Positions 6,006-16,459 of a stretch of DNA of 62,245 nucleotides are shown here, piece by piece. The translations under genes were made by a program, and so were the position numbers. Within the stretch, counting starts at the first letter, position 1. Each line of letters opens with the position of its first letter. The notes below the pieces were generated by a model, which ran no database searches, was not told where the DNA came from, and saw only the letters and a program-made list of their open reading frames with translations. The stretch is from Candidatus Accumulibacter conexus (GTDB taxonomy: Bacteria > Pseudomonadota > Gammaproteobacteria > Burkholderiales > Rhodocyclaceae): positions 1-62,245 of the forward strand of contig JAGFNJ010000005.1 of NCBI GenBank assembly GCA_017592775.1, written 5' to 3'.

Positions 6006-8517
6006 CGATGTCCACATGCATCGGCGTGGACGCCGCGCGTTGCAGGACACGCTGACGGCGATCCGCCTGCGCAGCACGCTGTCTGCCGCCGGGCACGCGC
6101 TCTTCGCCAACGGCGAGCGGCACCTGCGGAGCCGCCTGCGGCTGGCGCGTCTCTACCCGCCGGAACTGCTGGCGGAAACGCTGCACATCGCCGGGCGCTG
6201 CAACTTCTCGCTCGACGAGCTGCGCTACGAGTATCCGGATGAAGTCGTTCCGCCCGGCCAGACGCCGTCCTCCTTCCTGCGCGACGAGGTCGCCCGCGGC
6301 CTGCAGCGGCGTTACGGCGGCAGCGTCCCGGCCGGCGTCGGCGCGCGCGTCGAACACGAACTCGCACTGATCGGCGAACTGGCCTACGAACCCTACTTCC
6401 TGACCGTCTACGACATCGTCAACTTCGCCCGCAGCCGCGGCATCCTCTGCCAGGGACGCGGCTCGGCGGCCAACTCGGCGGTCTGCTACTGCCTCGGCAT
6501 CACCGAAGTGGACCCGGCACGATCGAACCTGCTTTTCGAGCGTTTCATTTCGCGCGAGCGCGGCGAACCGCCGGACATCGACGTCGATTTCGAGCATGAA
6601 CGGCGCGAGGAAGTCATCCAGTACCTCTACGCCCGTTACGGACGCGAACGCGCCGCGCTGACGGCGGCGGTGAGCACCTACCGGACGCGCGGCGCGCTGC
6701 GCGACGTCGGCCGCGCCCTCGGTTTCGGCCAGGCGCAGATCAATGCCCTGACCGGCTCGCTCGCCTGGTGGGACCGGCGCGAGCAACTGCCCGCCCGCCT
6801 GCAGGCCGTCGGCCTCGATCCGGCGGCACCGCGCGTCGCCCGCTGGCTGCTGCTCGCCGACACGCTGCGCGGCTTCCCGCGCCACCTGTCGCAGCATGTC
6901 GGCGGCTTCGTCATCGCCCGCGGCCCGCTCGCCCGCCTGGTGCCGGTGGAGAACGCGGCGATGCCGGAACGGACCGTGATCCAGTGGGACAAGGACGATC
7001 TCGACGCGCTCGGGCTGTTGAAGATCGACATCCTGGCGCTCGGCATGCTGTCGGCGATCCATCGCGCGCTCGACCTTTGCGGCTACCGCCTGGCGGACAT
7101 CCCGGCCGAGGATCCGGCGGTCTACGAGATGCTCTGCGCCGCCGACACGGTCGGCGTCTTCCAGGTCGAGTCACGCGCGCAGATGGCGATGCTGCCACGT
7201 CTGCGGCCACGCAACTTCTACGACCTGGTGATCGAGGTGGCGCTCGTCCGCCCGGGCCCGATCCAGGGCGACATGGTCCATCCCTACCTGCGCCGCCGCC
7301 ACGGCCAGGAGGCGATCGACGCCATGCCGCCGGAGATCGCCGCCGTTCTCGGCCGCACCTGCGGCGTGCCGATCTTCCAGGAACAGGTGATGCAGCTCGC
7401 CGTCGTCGCCGCCGGCTTCACTCCCGGCGAGGCCGACCAGTTGCGCCGGGCGATGGCCGCCTGGCGGCGCAAGGGCGGGCTCGAGCCCTTCGAGCAGAAG
7501 CTGACCGCCGGCATGCGCCAGCGCGGCCACGACGAAGCCTTCGCGCAGCGCATCTGTGCGCAGATCCGCGGCTTCGGCGAATACGGCTTCCCGGAGTCAC
7601 ACGCCGCCTCGTTCGCCCTGCTGGTCTATGTCTCGGCGTGGCTCAAGCGCCACCACCCGGCGGCCTTTCTCTGCGCGCTGCTCAACAGCCAGCCGATGGG
7701 TTTCTACTCGCCGTCACAACTGGTGCAGGACGCACGCCGGCACGGCGTCGAGGTGCGCCCGGCGACGGTCGGCGCCAGCGACTGGCAGGCGCGGCTCGAG
7801 AACGGCGCCGGCGCGGCCGTTCGCCTCGGCCTCGCCAGCATCGCCGGCCTGCCCCGGGCGGCGGCAAGCCGCCTGCAGGACGCACGCGCGCAGCGACCAT
7901 TCAGCAGCCTTGCCGACCTCGCCGGACGGGCGCAACTGGCGCAGCGCGATCTCGATCTGCTGGCGGCGGCCGGCGCCCTCGCCGATCTCGCCGGTCATCG
8001 GCGGCAAGCCGCCTGGGCTGCCGCCGGTGTCAGCCGACAGCTCGATCTGCTGCATGACGTGCCGACGCAGGAACGCTCTGCCGATCTCGCCGAACCGTCC
8101 GAAGCCGAGAATCTGATCGCCGACTACGCCAGCACCGGCCTCAGCCTCGGTCGCCATCCGCTCTGCCTGCTGCGTGACCGCCTGACGGCGCAACGCTTCG
8201 TCAGCGCCTGCCAGTTGCAGGCGGCAGCCGACCGCCAGTTGCTGCGCGCCGCCGGCATCGTCACCTGCCGGCAGCGGCCGGGCACCGCCAGCGGCATCGT
8301 CTTCGTCACCCTCGAGGACGAGACCGGCCTCGCCAACATCGTCGTCCATTCGCGGCTGGCCGAGCGGCAACGCCGCGAACTCCTCGGCGCCCGCCTGCTC
8401 GGTGTCCTCGGGCAGGTGCAGCGCGAGGGAACGGTCGTGCACCTGGTCGCCAAGCGGCTTGTCGACCTGAGCGTCCTGCTCGGCCGGCTGCCGACCGCGA
8501 GCCGCAATTTCCATTGA
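5416..8517 (+). CDS. dnaE2: Error-prone DNA polymerase III alpha subunit DnaE2 (ImuC)
   Basis: The 1,033-residue length is normal for DnaE2. Domains in order are an N-terminal PHP domain (AELHCCSNFSFLRGASHPEE, residues about 9-200), the C-family polymerase palm with the acidic signature PPDIDVDFEHERR near residue 385, the fingers region with a helix-hairpin-helix, and a C-terminal OB fold (GIVFVTLEDETGLANIVV). DnaE2 carries out mutagenic translesion synthesis after DNA damage, usually with ImuA and ImuB. Those partners are not in this window, so they would have to be encoded elsewhere. The gene has its own SOS box and is preceded by a truncated direct duplicate of its own 5' end. Confidence 0.95.
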   Translation: MPNDLPPDYAELHCCSNFSFLRGASHPEELVEAAQALGYSALAITDEASLAGVVRAHKAAAGCGLKLIIGAEFRLADRQQDDLRLLLLAQDRAGYGNLSALITLARRRSRKGEYRLLRSDFETPALLPGGSGAVPDCLALWVAEPGDSADDGRWLAQCFPARAWLAVGLHCGADDAQRLADLLALARASGLPAVAAGDVHMHRRGRRALQDTLTAIRLRSTLSAAGHALFANGERHLRSRLRLARLYPPELLAETLHIAGRCNFSLDELRYEYPDEVVPPGQTPSSFLRDEVARGLQRRYGGSVPAGVGARVEHELALIGELAYEPYFLTVYDIVNFARSRGILCQGRGSAANSAVCYCLGITEVDPARSNLLFERFISRERGEPPDIDVDFEHERREEVIQYLYARYGRERAALTAAVSTYRTRGALRDVGRALGFGQAQINALTGSLAWWDRREQLPARLQAVGLDPAAPRVARWLLLADTLRGFPRHLSQHVGGFVIARGPLARLVPVENAAMPERTVIQWDKDDLDALGLLKIDILALGMLSAIHRALDLCGYRLADIPAEDPAVYEMLCAADTVGVFQVESRAQMAMLPRLRPRNFYDLVIEVALVRPGPIQGDMVHPYLRRRHGQEAIDAMPPEIAAVLGRTCGVPIFQEQVMQLAVVAAGFTPGEADQLRRAMAAWRRKGGLEPFEQKLTAGMRQRGHDEAFAQRICAQIRGFGEYGFPESHAASFALLVYVSAWLKRHHPAAFLCALLNSQPMGFYSPSQLVQDARRHGVEVRPATVGASDWQARLENGAGAAVRLGLASIAGLPRAAASRLQDARAQRPFSSLADLAGRAQLAQRDLDLLAAAGALADLAGHRRQAAWAAAGVSRQLDLLHDVPTQERSADLAEPSEAENLIADYASTGLSLGRHPLCLLRDRLTAQRFVSACQLQAAADRQLLRAAGIVTCRQRPGTASGIVFVTLEDETGLANIVVHSRLAERQRRELLGARLLGVLGQVQREGTVVHLVAKRLVDLSVLLGRLPTASRNFH

Positions 8518-8581
8518 CGGCTGGTGAACGGCGCGGCGCGCGCCTGCCCGGCCAGCGACCGGCAGCCCGCGCAGCGGCCGC

Positions 8582-9904
8582 CTACGCCACCAACTCGGCG
8601 TAGAGGTCGTGCTCGTCGGCGTCGACCACCCGCACGCGCAGGAAGTCGCCGGGCGCCGCATCGAAGTGGTCGTTGATGAACACCAGGCCGTCGATCTCCG
8701 GGGCGTCGGCCGCCGACCGGGCGATCGTCCCCTCGTCATCGACCTCGTCGACAAGCACCTCGATCTCGCGGCCGATCTTCGCCGCCAAGAGGTCGGCCGA
8801 GATGTCCTCCTGCAACTCCATCAGCCGCTGCCGGCGTTCCTCGCGCACCTCCTCCGGCACGGCGCCCGGCAGCGCATTGGCGGTCGCCCCATCGACCGGC
8901 GAATACGCGAAGCAGCCGACGCGATCGAGCCGTGCCTCGGCGAGGAACGCCAGCAGTTCGGCAAAATCGGCCTCGCTCTCGCCGGGAAAACCGGTGATGA
9001 AGGTGCTGCGCACCGTCAACTCCGGGCAGATGGCGCGCCAGGTCCGCAGGCGCTCGAGATTGTTCTCGGCACTCGCCGGTCGCTTCATCGCCGCCAGGAT
9101 GCCTGCGCTGGCATGCTGGAAAGGGACGTCGAGGTACGGCAGGATGCGGCCCTCGGCCATCAGCGGCAACAGCGCGTCGACGCTCGGGTAGGGATAGACG
9201 TAATGCAGCCGCACCCAGATGCCGAGTTCCGCCAGCGCCTCGCACAGTTCGCGCAGCCGGGTGCGCAGCGGCCGCCCGCCGACGAAGCCGGTGCGGTACT
9301 TCAGGTCGACGCCGTAGGCGCTGGTGTCCTGCGAGATCACCAGCAGCTCGCGCACGCCCGCTTCGGCGAGCGTGCGCGCCTCCTGCAGCACATCGCCGAT
9401 CGGCCGGCTGACCAGCGGACCACGCAGCGACGGGATGATGCAGAAGGTGCAACTGTGGTTGCAGCCCTCGGAGATCTTGAGGTAGGCAAAATGCTGCGGC
9501 GTCAGCTTCACCCCCTGCGGCGGCAGCAGGCTGGTGAATGGATCGTGCGGCTGCGGCAGGTGGGCGTGCACATGCTGCAGCACCTCGTCGGTCGCATGCG
9601 GACCGGTCACCGCCAGCACCTGCGGGTGGGCCTGGCGAATCACATCGGCGCGCGCGCCGAGACAGCCGGTGACGATCACCTTGCCGTTCTCGCTCAGCGC
9701 CTCGCCGATCGCCTCCAGCGACTCGGCGACCGCGGCGTCGATGAAACCGCAGGTGTTGACCACCACCAGGTCGGCTCCCTCGTACGAAGGAGAGATCAGA
9801 TAGCCCTCGGCGCGCAGTCGGGTGAGAATCTGCTCGGAGTCGACCAGCGCCTTCGGGCAACCCAGCGAGACGAAACCGATGTTTTTCGGCGTAGACGTAG
9901 ACAT
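8582..9904 (-). CDS. rimO: Ribosomal protein S12 methylthiotransferase RimO
   Basis: The 440-residue radical-SAM enzyme adds a methylthio group to the conserved aspartate of ribosomal protein S12. It has an N-terminal UPF0004 domain ([18 protein letters not shown], with cluster cysteines including VNTCGF and TGCLGA), the radical-SAM motif CNHSCTFC at about residue 148, and a C-terminal TRAM domain (about residue 375 to the end). I chose the ATG at 9904 ([15 protein letters not shown]), which matches family starts; an open extension upstream lacks homology. It lies downstream of the broken fumC on the same strand. Confidence 0.95.
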   Translation of the reverse strand: MSTSTPKNIGFVSLGCPKALVDSEQILTRLRAEGYLISPSYEGADLVVVNTCGFIDAAVAESLEAIGEALSENGKVIVTGCLGARADVIRQAHPQVLAVTGPHATDEVLQHVHAHLPQPHDPFTSLLPPQGVKLTPQHFAYLKISEGCNHSCTFCIIPSLRGPLVSRPIGDVLQEARTLAEAGVRELLVISQDTSAYGVDLKYRTGFVGGRPLRTRLRELCEALAELGIWVRLHYVYPYPSVDALLPLMAEGRILPYLDVPFQHASAGILAAMKRPASAENNLERLRTWRAICPELTVRSTFITGFPGESEADFAELLAFLAEARLDRVGCFAYSPVDGATANALPGAVPEEVREERRQRLMELQEDISADLLAAKIGREIEVLVDEVDDEGTIARSAADAPEIDGLVFINDHFDAAPGDFLRVRVVDADEHDLYAELVA

Positions 9905-10006
9905 GGTATGGCGTGCCGCTCGAATGAAAGACCGCGAGTATACAGCCAGCCCGGCTTCGCCGCGCCGGGCGGTCGGCGACGACGCCGGCATCGCGCCAGC
10001 GGTCGC

Positions 10007-11027
<1,021 letters not shown>

Positions 11028-11224
11028 CCCCTGTGCTCCCCGGTAACAGCCCTGCGGATCGAAAGTGCAGTAGTCTATGGCAACAAGACAACTTGATGGC
11101 ACGATGATTCACCTGTAGAAGGGCAATGGCTGCAGCAGGCGCGCCAGGCGCCTGCGCCGCGTCGCCTGCACGCGCCAGGCAGGGCTGCCCGGCGCCGCCA
11201 CCTTGCCGGTACACTCCGAGGAAC

Positions 11225-14002
11225 ATGAACAAAAAGTACATTGTCGGCATCGATCTCGGCACCAGCAACACCGTCGTCGCCTACGCCGCGCCCGGCAGGC
11301 AGCAGGTCGAACTGTTCGAGATCGAACAGCTCGTCGGACCCGGACAGGTCGCGGCGCGACCGCTGCTGCCTTCGGTGCGCTACCATCCGGCCGCCGGCGA
11401 GATCGATGCCGGCGAGCTGCAACTGCCGTGGCCGGTGGAGGAGACCGCGGCGCCAGTGGTCGCCGGCCGCCTGGCGCTCGATCTCGGCGGCCAGGTTCCC
11501 GGTCGGCTGGTGGCGAGCGCCAAGAGCTGGCTGTCGCACGCGGCGGTCGATCGTCTGGCGCCGATCCTGCCCTGGGGCGCCGACGACACGGTGAGCAAGG
11601 TGTCGCCGGTCGCCGCCAGCGCCAGCTATCTCGCGCATGTGCGTGCCGCCTGGCTGCACCGTTTTCCGCAGGCGCCGCTGGAGCGGCAGCAACTGGTCCT
11701 GACCGTTCCCGCCTCCTTCGACGAAGGCGCCCGCGCCCTGACGCTGGCGGCAGCGCGCCAGGCCGGACTGGCGAACCTGCGCCTGCTCGAGGAACCGCAG
11801 GCGGCCTTCTACGACTGGCTCTTCCGGCACCAGCAGCGACTCGCCGACGAACTCGCACAGACGCGCCTGTTGCTCGTCTGCGACGTCGGTGGCGGCACCA
11901 CCGACCTGACGCTGATCCAGGTCGCGCTGCGCGACGGCGAGCCGGTGCTGACGCGCATCGGCGTCGGCGATCACCTGATGCTCGGCGGCGACAACATGGA
12001 CCTCGCCCTCGCCCACCTCGTCGAATCGCGCCTGCCGGCCGGCGAGGCGCGGCTGTCGGCGGCGCGCTTCTCGCAGCTTGCCGCGCGCTGCCGCGTCGCG
12101 AAGGAGCAGTTGCTCGCCGCCGACGCGCCGGAAGCGGTTCTCCTGACGCTGCTCGGCAGCGGTTCACGCCTGCTCGGCGGCGCGCGCACCGTCGAGCTGC
12201 GCCGCGACGAAGCACGACAACTGCTGGTCGACGGCTTCCTGCCCGAGGTGACGGTCGACGAGGTGCTGCAGCAGCGGCGCGCGGCGATCGTCGAGTTCGG
12301 ACTGCCCTACCCCGCCGACGCGGCGATCAGCCGCCATCTCGCCGCCTTTCTCCGGCGGCATGCAGCAGCGGCGCGACAGGCACTCGGCGACAGCGAAGCA
12401 CAGCCGGCGGTCCCGGTCCCCGACACGCTGCTGCTGAATGGCGGTGTCTTCCGTGCCGCCGCGCTCGCCGGGCGCCTGCAATCCATCCTCGGTGCCTGGC
12501 GCGGCGCGCCCTTGCGCGTCCTGCACAACGCCGATCCCGACGTCGCCGTCGCCCGCGGCGCCGTCGCCTGTGCGCTCGTCGGTCGCGGACACGGCCGGCG
12601 AATCGGTGGCGGATCGGCGCGCAGCTACTTCCTCGTCCTCGACGATCGCGGCCAGCCGGCAAACGGCATCTGTCTGTTGCCACGCGGCAGCGAGGAGGCG
12701 CACGAGATCCCGCTGCCCGATCGCAGCTTCAGCCTGCGCCTCGGCCAGCCGGTGCGCTTCCATCTCGCGTCGTCGGTCGCCGACACCGCTTACCAGCCCG
12801 GCGAGATCACCGCCCTGGTCGACGAGGAGTTCATCCGGCTGCCGCCGATCGCCACCGTCGTCGAGGCACCCGCCGGCAGCCGGCAGCGCGAGGTGCGCGT
12901 GCAACTGACGACCGCCATGAGTGAAATCGGCACGCTGGAAATCCACTGCGTCAGCAGCGAGGACCCAACACGACGCTGGCTGCTCGAGTTCCAGATGCGC
13001 GCTGACGGCGGCGTCGAGGCAGCCGCCGCAGCCAGCCTGCCGGCGCGTTTCGCCGACGCCGTGCAGGCGCTCGAGCGCCTCTTCGGTGCCAGCTCGCAAC
13101 CCGTCGACAGCAAGGAGATCCGGCGGCTGCGCGGCCAGCTCGAATATCTGCTCGGCAAGCGGGAGGAGTGGGACATGCCGCTGCTGCGGGCGCTGTTCGA
13201 CGCCCTGCTGCAACGCGCCAGGCGACGGCGGCGTTCGCCCGAGCACGAGCGGCTGTGGTGCAACCTCGCCGGCTTCTGCCTGCGTCCGGGCCTCGGCGAC
13301 GCGCTCGACGACTGGCGCATCGAGCAGCTCTGCGCGCTGCTGCCGCAGGGAATCCAGTATGCCAACGAGAGCCAGAACTGGTCGGAGTGGTGGACGCTGT
13401 GGCGCCGGGCAGCCGGCGGCCTGCCTGCCGCCGCCCAGGAGAGCCTGCTCGGCGAGCTGGCGCCGGCACTGCGCAGCGAGCCGGCGAAGGGCCGTGGCCG
13501 GGCAGCGGCGATCGCCGGCAGCCACGACGACATGCTGCGACTGGTCGCATCGCTCGAGCGACTGCCGGTCGAGCGCAAGATCGAGACCGGCGACTGGCTG
13601 CTCGGTCGGCTGCGCCGCGCGGTCGAGAAGCCCCTCGGCTGGTGGGCCCTGGGACGTCTCGGCGCGCGCCAGGCGCTGTACGGCAGCGCGCACCAGGTGG
13701 TGCCGCCGGAGGTTGCCGGCCGCTGGCTCGAGGCGCTGCTGGCAACCGACTGGAAGAAGGTCGAGCCAGCCGCCTTCGCCGCCACGCAGATCGCCCGCCT
13801 GACCGGTGACCGGGCGCGTGACCTGGCACCCGAGTTGCGTCAGGCGGTGCTGGCGCGCCTCGCGGCGATCACCGCCAGTGCCACTTGGAGCGCGCAGTTG
13901 ACGACCGTCGCCGAACTCGACAAGGCCGACGAGCGGCGTGCCTTCGGCGAGTCGCTGCCGGTTGGCCTGCGGCTGATCCGCAACGACCGGCCGCTGAGCT
14001 GA
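11225..14002 (+). CDS. Large Hsp70-family protein with C-terminal DUF3731-type extension
   Basis: The product has 925 residues, far longer than DnaK (about 640). The N-terminal actin-like ATPase domain is clear: phosphate-1 loop VGIDLGTSNTVVAYA (residues 5-19), phosphate-2 VCDVGGGTTDLT (about 219) and the adenosine motif LLNGGVFRAAAL (about 403). The middle resembles an Hsp70 substrate-binding domain. The final roughly 300 residues are helical and match what I know of the DUF3731 extension in YegD-like Hsp70 relatives. The ATG at 11225 follows GAGG and starts just before the ATPase motif. The gene is divergent from fumC. Its client and partner co-chaperones are unknown; no dnaJ or grpE is nearby. 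Confidence 0.88.
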   Translation: MNKKYIVGIDLGTSNTVVAYAAPGRQQVELFEIEQLVGPGQVAARPLLPSVRYHPAAGEIDAGELQLPWPVEETAAPVVAGRLALDLGGQVPGRLVASAKSWLSHAAVDRLAPILPWGADDTVSKVSPVAASASYLAHVRAAWLHRFPQAPLERQQLVLTVPASFDEGARALTLAAARQAGLANLRLLEEPQAAFYDWLFRHQQRLADELAQTRLLLVCDVGGGTTDLTLIQVALRDGEPVLTRIGVGDHLMLGGDNMDLALAHLVESRLPAGEARLSAARFSQLAARCRVAKEQLLAADAPEAVLLTLLGSGSRLLGGARTVELRRDEARQLLVDGFLPEVTVDEVLQQRRAAIVEFGLPYPADAAISRHLAAFLRRHAAAARQALGDSEAQPAVPVPDTLLLNGGVFRAAALAGRLQSILGAWRGAPLRVLHNADPDVAVARGAVACALVGRGHGRRIGGGSARSYFLVLDDRGQPANGICLLPRGSEEAHEIPLPDRSFSLRLGQPVRFHLASSVADTAYQPGEITALVDEEFIRLPPIATVVEAPAGSRQREVRVQLTTAMSEIGTLEIHCVSSEDPTRRWLLEFQMRADGGVEAAAAASLPARFADAVQALERLFGASSQPVDSKEIRRLRGQLEYLLGKREEWDMPLLRALFDALLQRARRRRRSPEHERLWCNLAGFCLRPGLGDALDDWRIEQLCALLPQGIQYANESQNWSEWWTLWRRAAGGLPAAAQESLLGELAPALRSEPAKGRGRAAAIAGSHDDMLRLVASLERLPVERKIETGDWLLGRLRRAVEKPLGWWALGRLGARQALYGSAHQVVPPEVAGRWLEALLATDWKKVEPAAFAATQIARLTGDRARDLAPELRQAVLARLAAITASATWSAQLTTVAELDKADERRAFGESLPVGLRLIRNDRPLS

Positions 14003-14141
14003 GGGGCGGAGAGGAAACGGATCGCTGCTCGAGCCGGCGACAGATCGCCGGCGGCGCGTTATCATTCCCTCTTTCGGGCCAGGAGCTGGGTCCTGGCTGC
14101 CGTCCGCCCCGAAGTGTGTGGCGATTTTCGAGGAGGGAGCA

Positions 14142-14360
14142 ATGCACGCGCAACGAGGAAGAGACCGGCGTCAGCAGCAATCCGGGCCGCCGCCCGGCAT
14201 CGCGGAGCGCCGCTGCGGCGTCGAACGGCGAACCCTGCATGTGACCCCCGAGTCCATCGCCGAGATTGAGGCGCGTGTCGCCATGTACGCACGCAAGCCC
14301 AAGGGCCCGGATGGCGGCGATGGGTCGGGCTGGGACAAGCTGATCGTCCCTCTCGACTGA
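14142..14360 (+). CDS. Small basic hypothetical protein
   Basis: The 72-residue protein starts with ATG after a good GGAGGG site. It opens with an Arg/Gln-rich segment (MHAQRGRDRRQQQSG), has RRCGVERRTLHVTPESIAEIEARVAMYARK in its middle (split here: RRCGVERR, then a predicted helix) and ends GWDKLIVPLD. No domain is recognised. It lies 139 bp downstream of the Hsp70 gene and converges on recD. Confidence 0.6.
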   Translation: MHAQRGRDRRQQQSGPPPGIAERRCGVERRTLHVTPESIAEIEARVAMYARKPKGPDGGDGSGWDKLIVPLD

Positions 14361-14398
14361 TCGGCGTCGACCGACCGGCTGCGGGGCGCTGCTGCGCC

Positions 14399-16459
14399 TC
14401 ACTGCAGCAGGCCGCTGGCCCGCAGTACGCGCCGCCGCACCGCTTCCTGCAGCAGGCCGATTCCCGCCGGCGTCGCCAGCGTCAACCGCTCGCGGGCACG
14501 CGTGATGCCGGTGTACAGCAGTTCACGCGTCAGGATCGGACTCGGCGCGGCCGGCAACAGCAGTGCCGCATGCGCGAACTCTGAACCCTGTGCCTTGTGG
14601 ACGGTGAGCGCATACGCCGTCTCCACCGCCCGCAGGCGAGTCGGCAGGACCCAGCGGATCCCCTCGCCCTCGCGCGCGCCGCCTGCGGCAAAGGCGACGC
14701 GCAGGATCGACTCGCCGGCAGCGCTGCCAGGCAGCTCGAGCGTGACACCGATGTCACCGTTCATCAGTCCCAGGCTGTATTCGTTGCGCGTCACCAGCAC
14801 CGGGCGGCCGGGGTACCATCCGTGCGTGGCGCGAATCAGCCCGGCTGCGTGCAGCGCGTCGGCAATCCGCTGGTTGAGACCCGCGACACCCCAGGCGCCG
14901 AGTCGCGGGGCGCACAGTACCTGGAACTCGCCGTGCGCCGCCAGGACCGCCCGCGCCCAGTTGGCGAGGGCCGCCGCCGTCGCCGTGCCTGCCGGCTGTT
15001 GCGCGCGCATCAGTTGCAGGTAGTGCCGATAGCCGCTGCCGGCGGCGGCGTGGCCGCCGGCCGGCGGCGGCCCACCGTCGACGACAAGCTCGCTGAAACG
15101 ACGCGCGTCATCGCCAGGCAGCGCGCAGAACGCCAGGTCCGCCGGCGGCTGTCGCCACAGCTCGGCCAGCAACTGGGTGTCGCCAGCATTCACCACCGCC
15201 GCCAGGCGGCCAATGCCGCTCGCCGCCGCGAAGCGATGGCTCTGGCGCAGCATGACCACCGCCTGGTCGAGTGCGCTGCCACCCGGGTCGACCAGAGCCG
15301 GCTCGGTGCGCTCGCCGCTGACTGCCGTCAGCCAGTCGCAGGTGGCCGGACGGTAGTGGCCATCACCGGCGCGTCGGCACAGTTCGCCGAACACCGCCCC
15401 CGCCTCGACCGACGCCAGTTGATCGCGATCGCCGAGGAGGACGAGCCGGGCCGTCTCCGGCAGGGCGGCAAACACCGCCGCCATCATCTCGAGGTCGACC
15501 ATCGACGCTTCGTCGATCACCAGCAGATCGACCGCCAGCGGGTTGCCCGCATGGTGGCGGAAGCGCCGGGTCTCGGGACGACCGCCGAGCAGCCGATGGA
15601 GCGTCCCGACCCGGTCCGGAATCGCCGCGCGCACGGCTTCGGCATGGGCGACGCCGGCAAGCGACAGCGACGCCAGCGCGCTGGCGATGGCTGCGCTCAG
15701 CCGCGCCGCCGCCTTGCCGGTCGGCGCCGCCAGCCGGATGCGCAGCGGCCGTGCCGGCTGCCCGCCGGCAGTGTCGGTGAGCGCCAGCGCCTGCAGCAGC
15801 GCGACCAGCCGCAGCACGGTCGTCGTCTTGCCGCTACCCGGGCCGCCGGTGATGATGCTGAAGCCGTTGCCGGCGGCCAGCGCGCAGGCGAGCTTCTGCC
15901 AGTCGACGCGTTCGCCTGCAACGGGAGGAAACAGCGCCGCGAGCGTCGTCCGCATCGCCGTCACCGGCAGCGCGGCCTGCAGTTGCGGCGACACGCAGAG
16001 CCGCCGCTCGATGGCAGCACGCACGTCCTGCTCGCACTGCCAGTAGCGACGCAGGTACAGCCGCCCGGCGGCGAGCACCAGCGGCGTCGTGCCGCTGCCA
16101 CCGGCAACCAGCAGCGGGTGCGCCAGGGCGCCCTGCCAATCGGCCAGACTCAGGCCGGCGAGGACTGCCTCCGGCCGCAGCGCCGGATCCACCCCGGCCG
16201 GCCCCTCGTCGCCGGCCGGCGGCAGCGACAGCGCCTGCCCCGGAGCAGCCAGGGTGGCCGCCAGGTCGAGGCAGGCGTGGCCGCGACCGAGCTGGTGACT
16301 GGCCAGTGCGGCGGCGAGGATCAGCCACGGCGACGCGTCGGGCACCTCACGCCAGAGGAAGTCGGCGAAGGCGACGTCGAGCGGCCGCAGCCACTGCCGC
16401 TCGCCCCACTGCCGCAGCAGCAGGCGCATCGCCGGTCGCTGCGCGATGGCGGCCACCAT
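14399..16459 (-). CDS. recD: Exonuclease V (RecBCD) alpha subunit RecD
   Basis: The 686-residue SF1 helicase is the fast 5'-3' motor of RecBCD. It has Walker A ITGGPGSGKTTTV near residue 204, Walker B-like DLLVIDEASMVDLEMM, GDRDQLASVEAG, and C-terminal motifs YALTVHKAQGSEF and LLYTGITRARERL. The start ATG overlaps the recB stop (TGATG), which indicates translational coupling. It is the last gene of recC-recB-recD and converges on the small gene ending at 14360. Confidence 0.94.
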   Translation of the reverse strand: MVAAIAQRPAMRLLLRQWGERQWLRPLDVAFADFLWREVPDASPWLILAAALASHQLGRGHACLDLAATLAAPGQALSLPPAGDEGPAGVDPALRPEAVLAGLSLADWQGALAHPLLVAGGSGTTPLVLAAGRLYLRRYWQCEQDVRAAIERRLCVSPQLQAALPVTAMRTTLAALFPPVAGERVDWQKLACALAAGNGFSIITGGPGSGKTTTVLRLVALLQALALTDTAGGQPARPLRIRLAAPTGKAAARLSAAIASALASLSLAGVAHAEAVRAAIPDRVGTLHRLLGGRPETRRFRHHAGNPLAVDLLVIDEASMVDLEMMAAVFAALPETARLVLLGDRDQLASVEAGAVFGELCRRAGDGHYRPATCDWLTAVSGERTEPALVDPGGSALDQAVVMLRQSHRFAAASGIGRLAAVVNAGDTQLLAELWRQPPADLAFCALPGDDARRFSELVVDGGPPPAGGHAAAGSGYRHYLQLMRAQQPAGTATAAALANWARAVLAAHGEFQVLCAPRLGAWGVAGLNQRIADALHAAGLIRATHGWYPGRPVLVTRNEYSLGLMNGDIGVTLELPGSAAGESILRVAFAAGGAREGEGIRWVLPTRLRAVETAYALTVHKAQGSEFAHAALLLPAAPSPILTRELLYTGITRARERLTLATPAGIGLLQEAVRRRVLRASGLLQ

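Noticed and set aside
5347-7062. Long minus-strand open frame (571 codons) opposite dnaE2
   Set aside because: High-GC shadow of dnaE2; Arg/Ala/Gln-rich translation with no domain.
14033-14052. GC-rich hairpin after the Hsp70 gene as terminator
   Set aside because: Stem is clear but no T-run follows on either strand, so only a weak structure.
12164-14065. Minus-strand frame of 633 codons
   Set aside because: Shadow of the Hsp70 gene.
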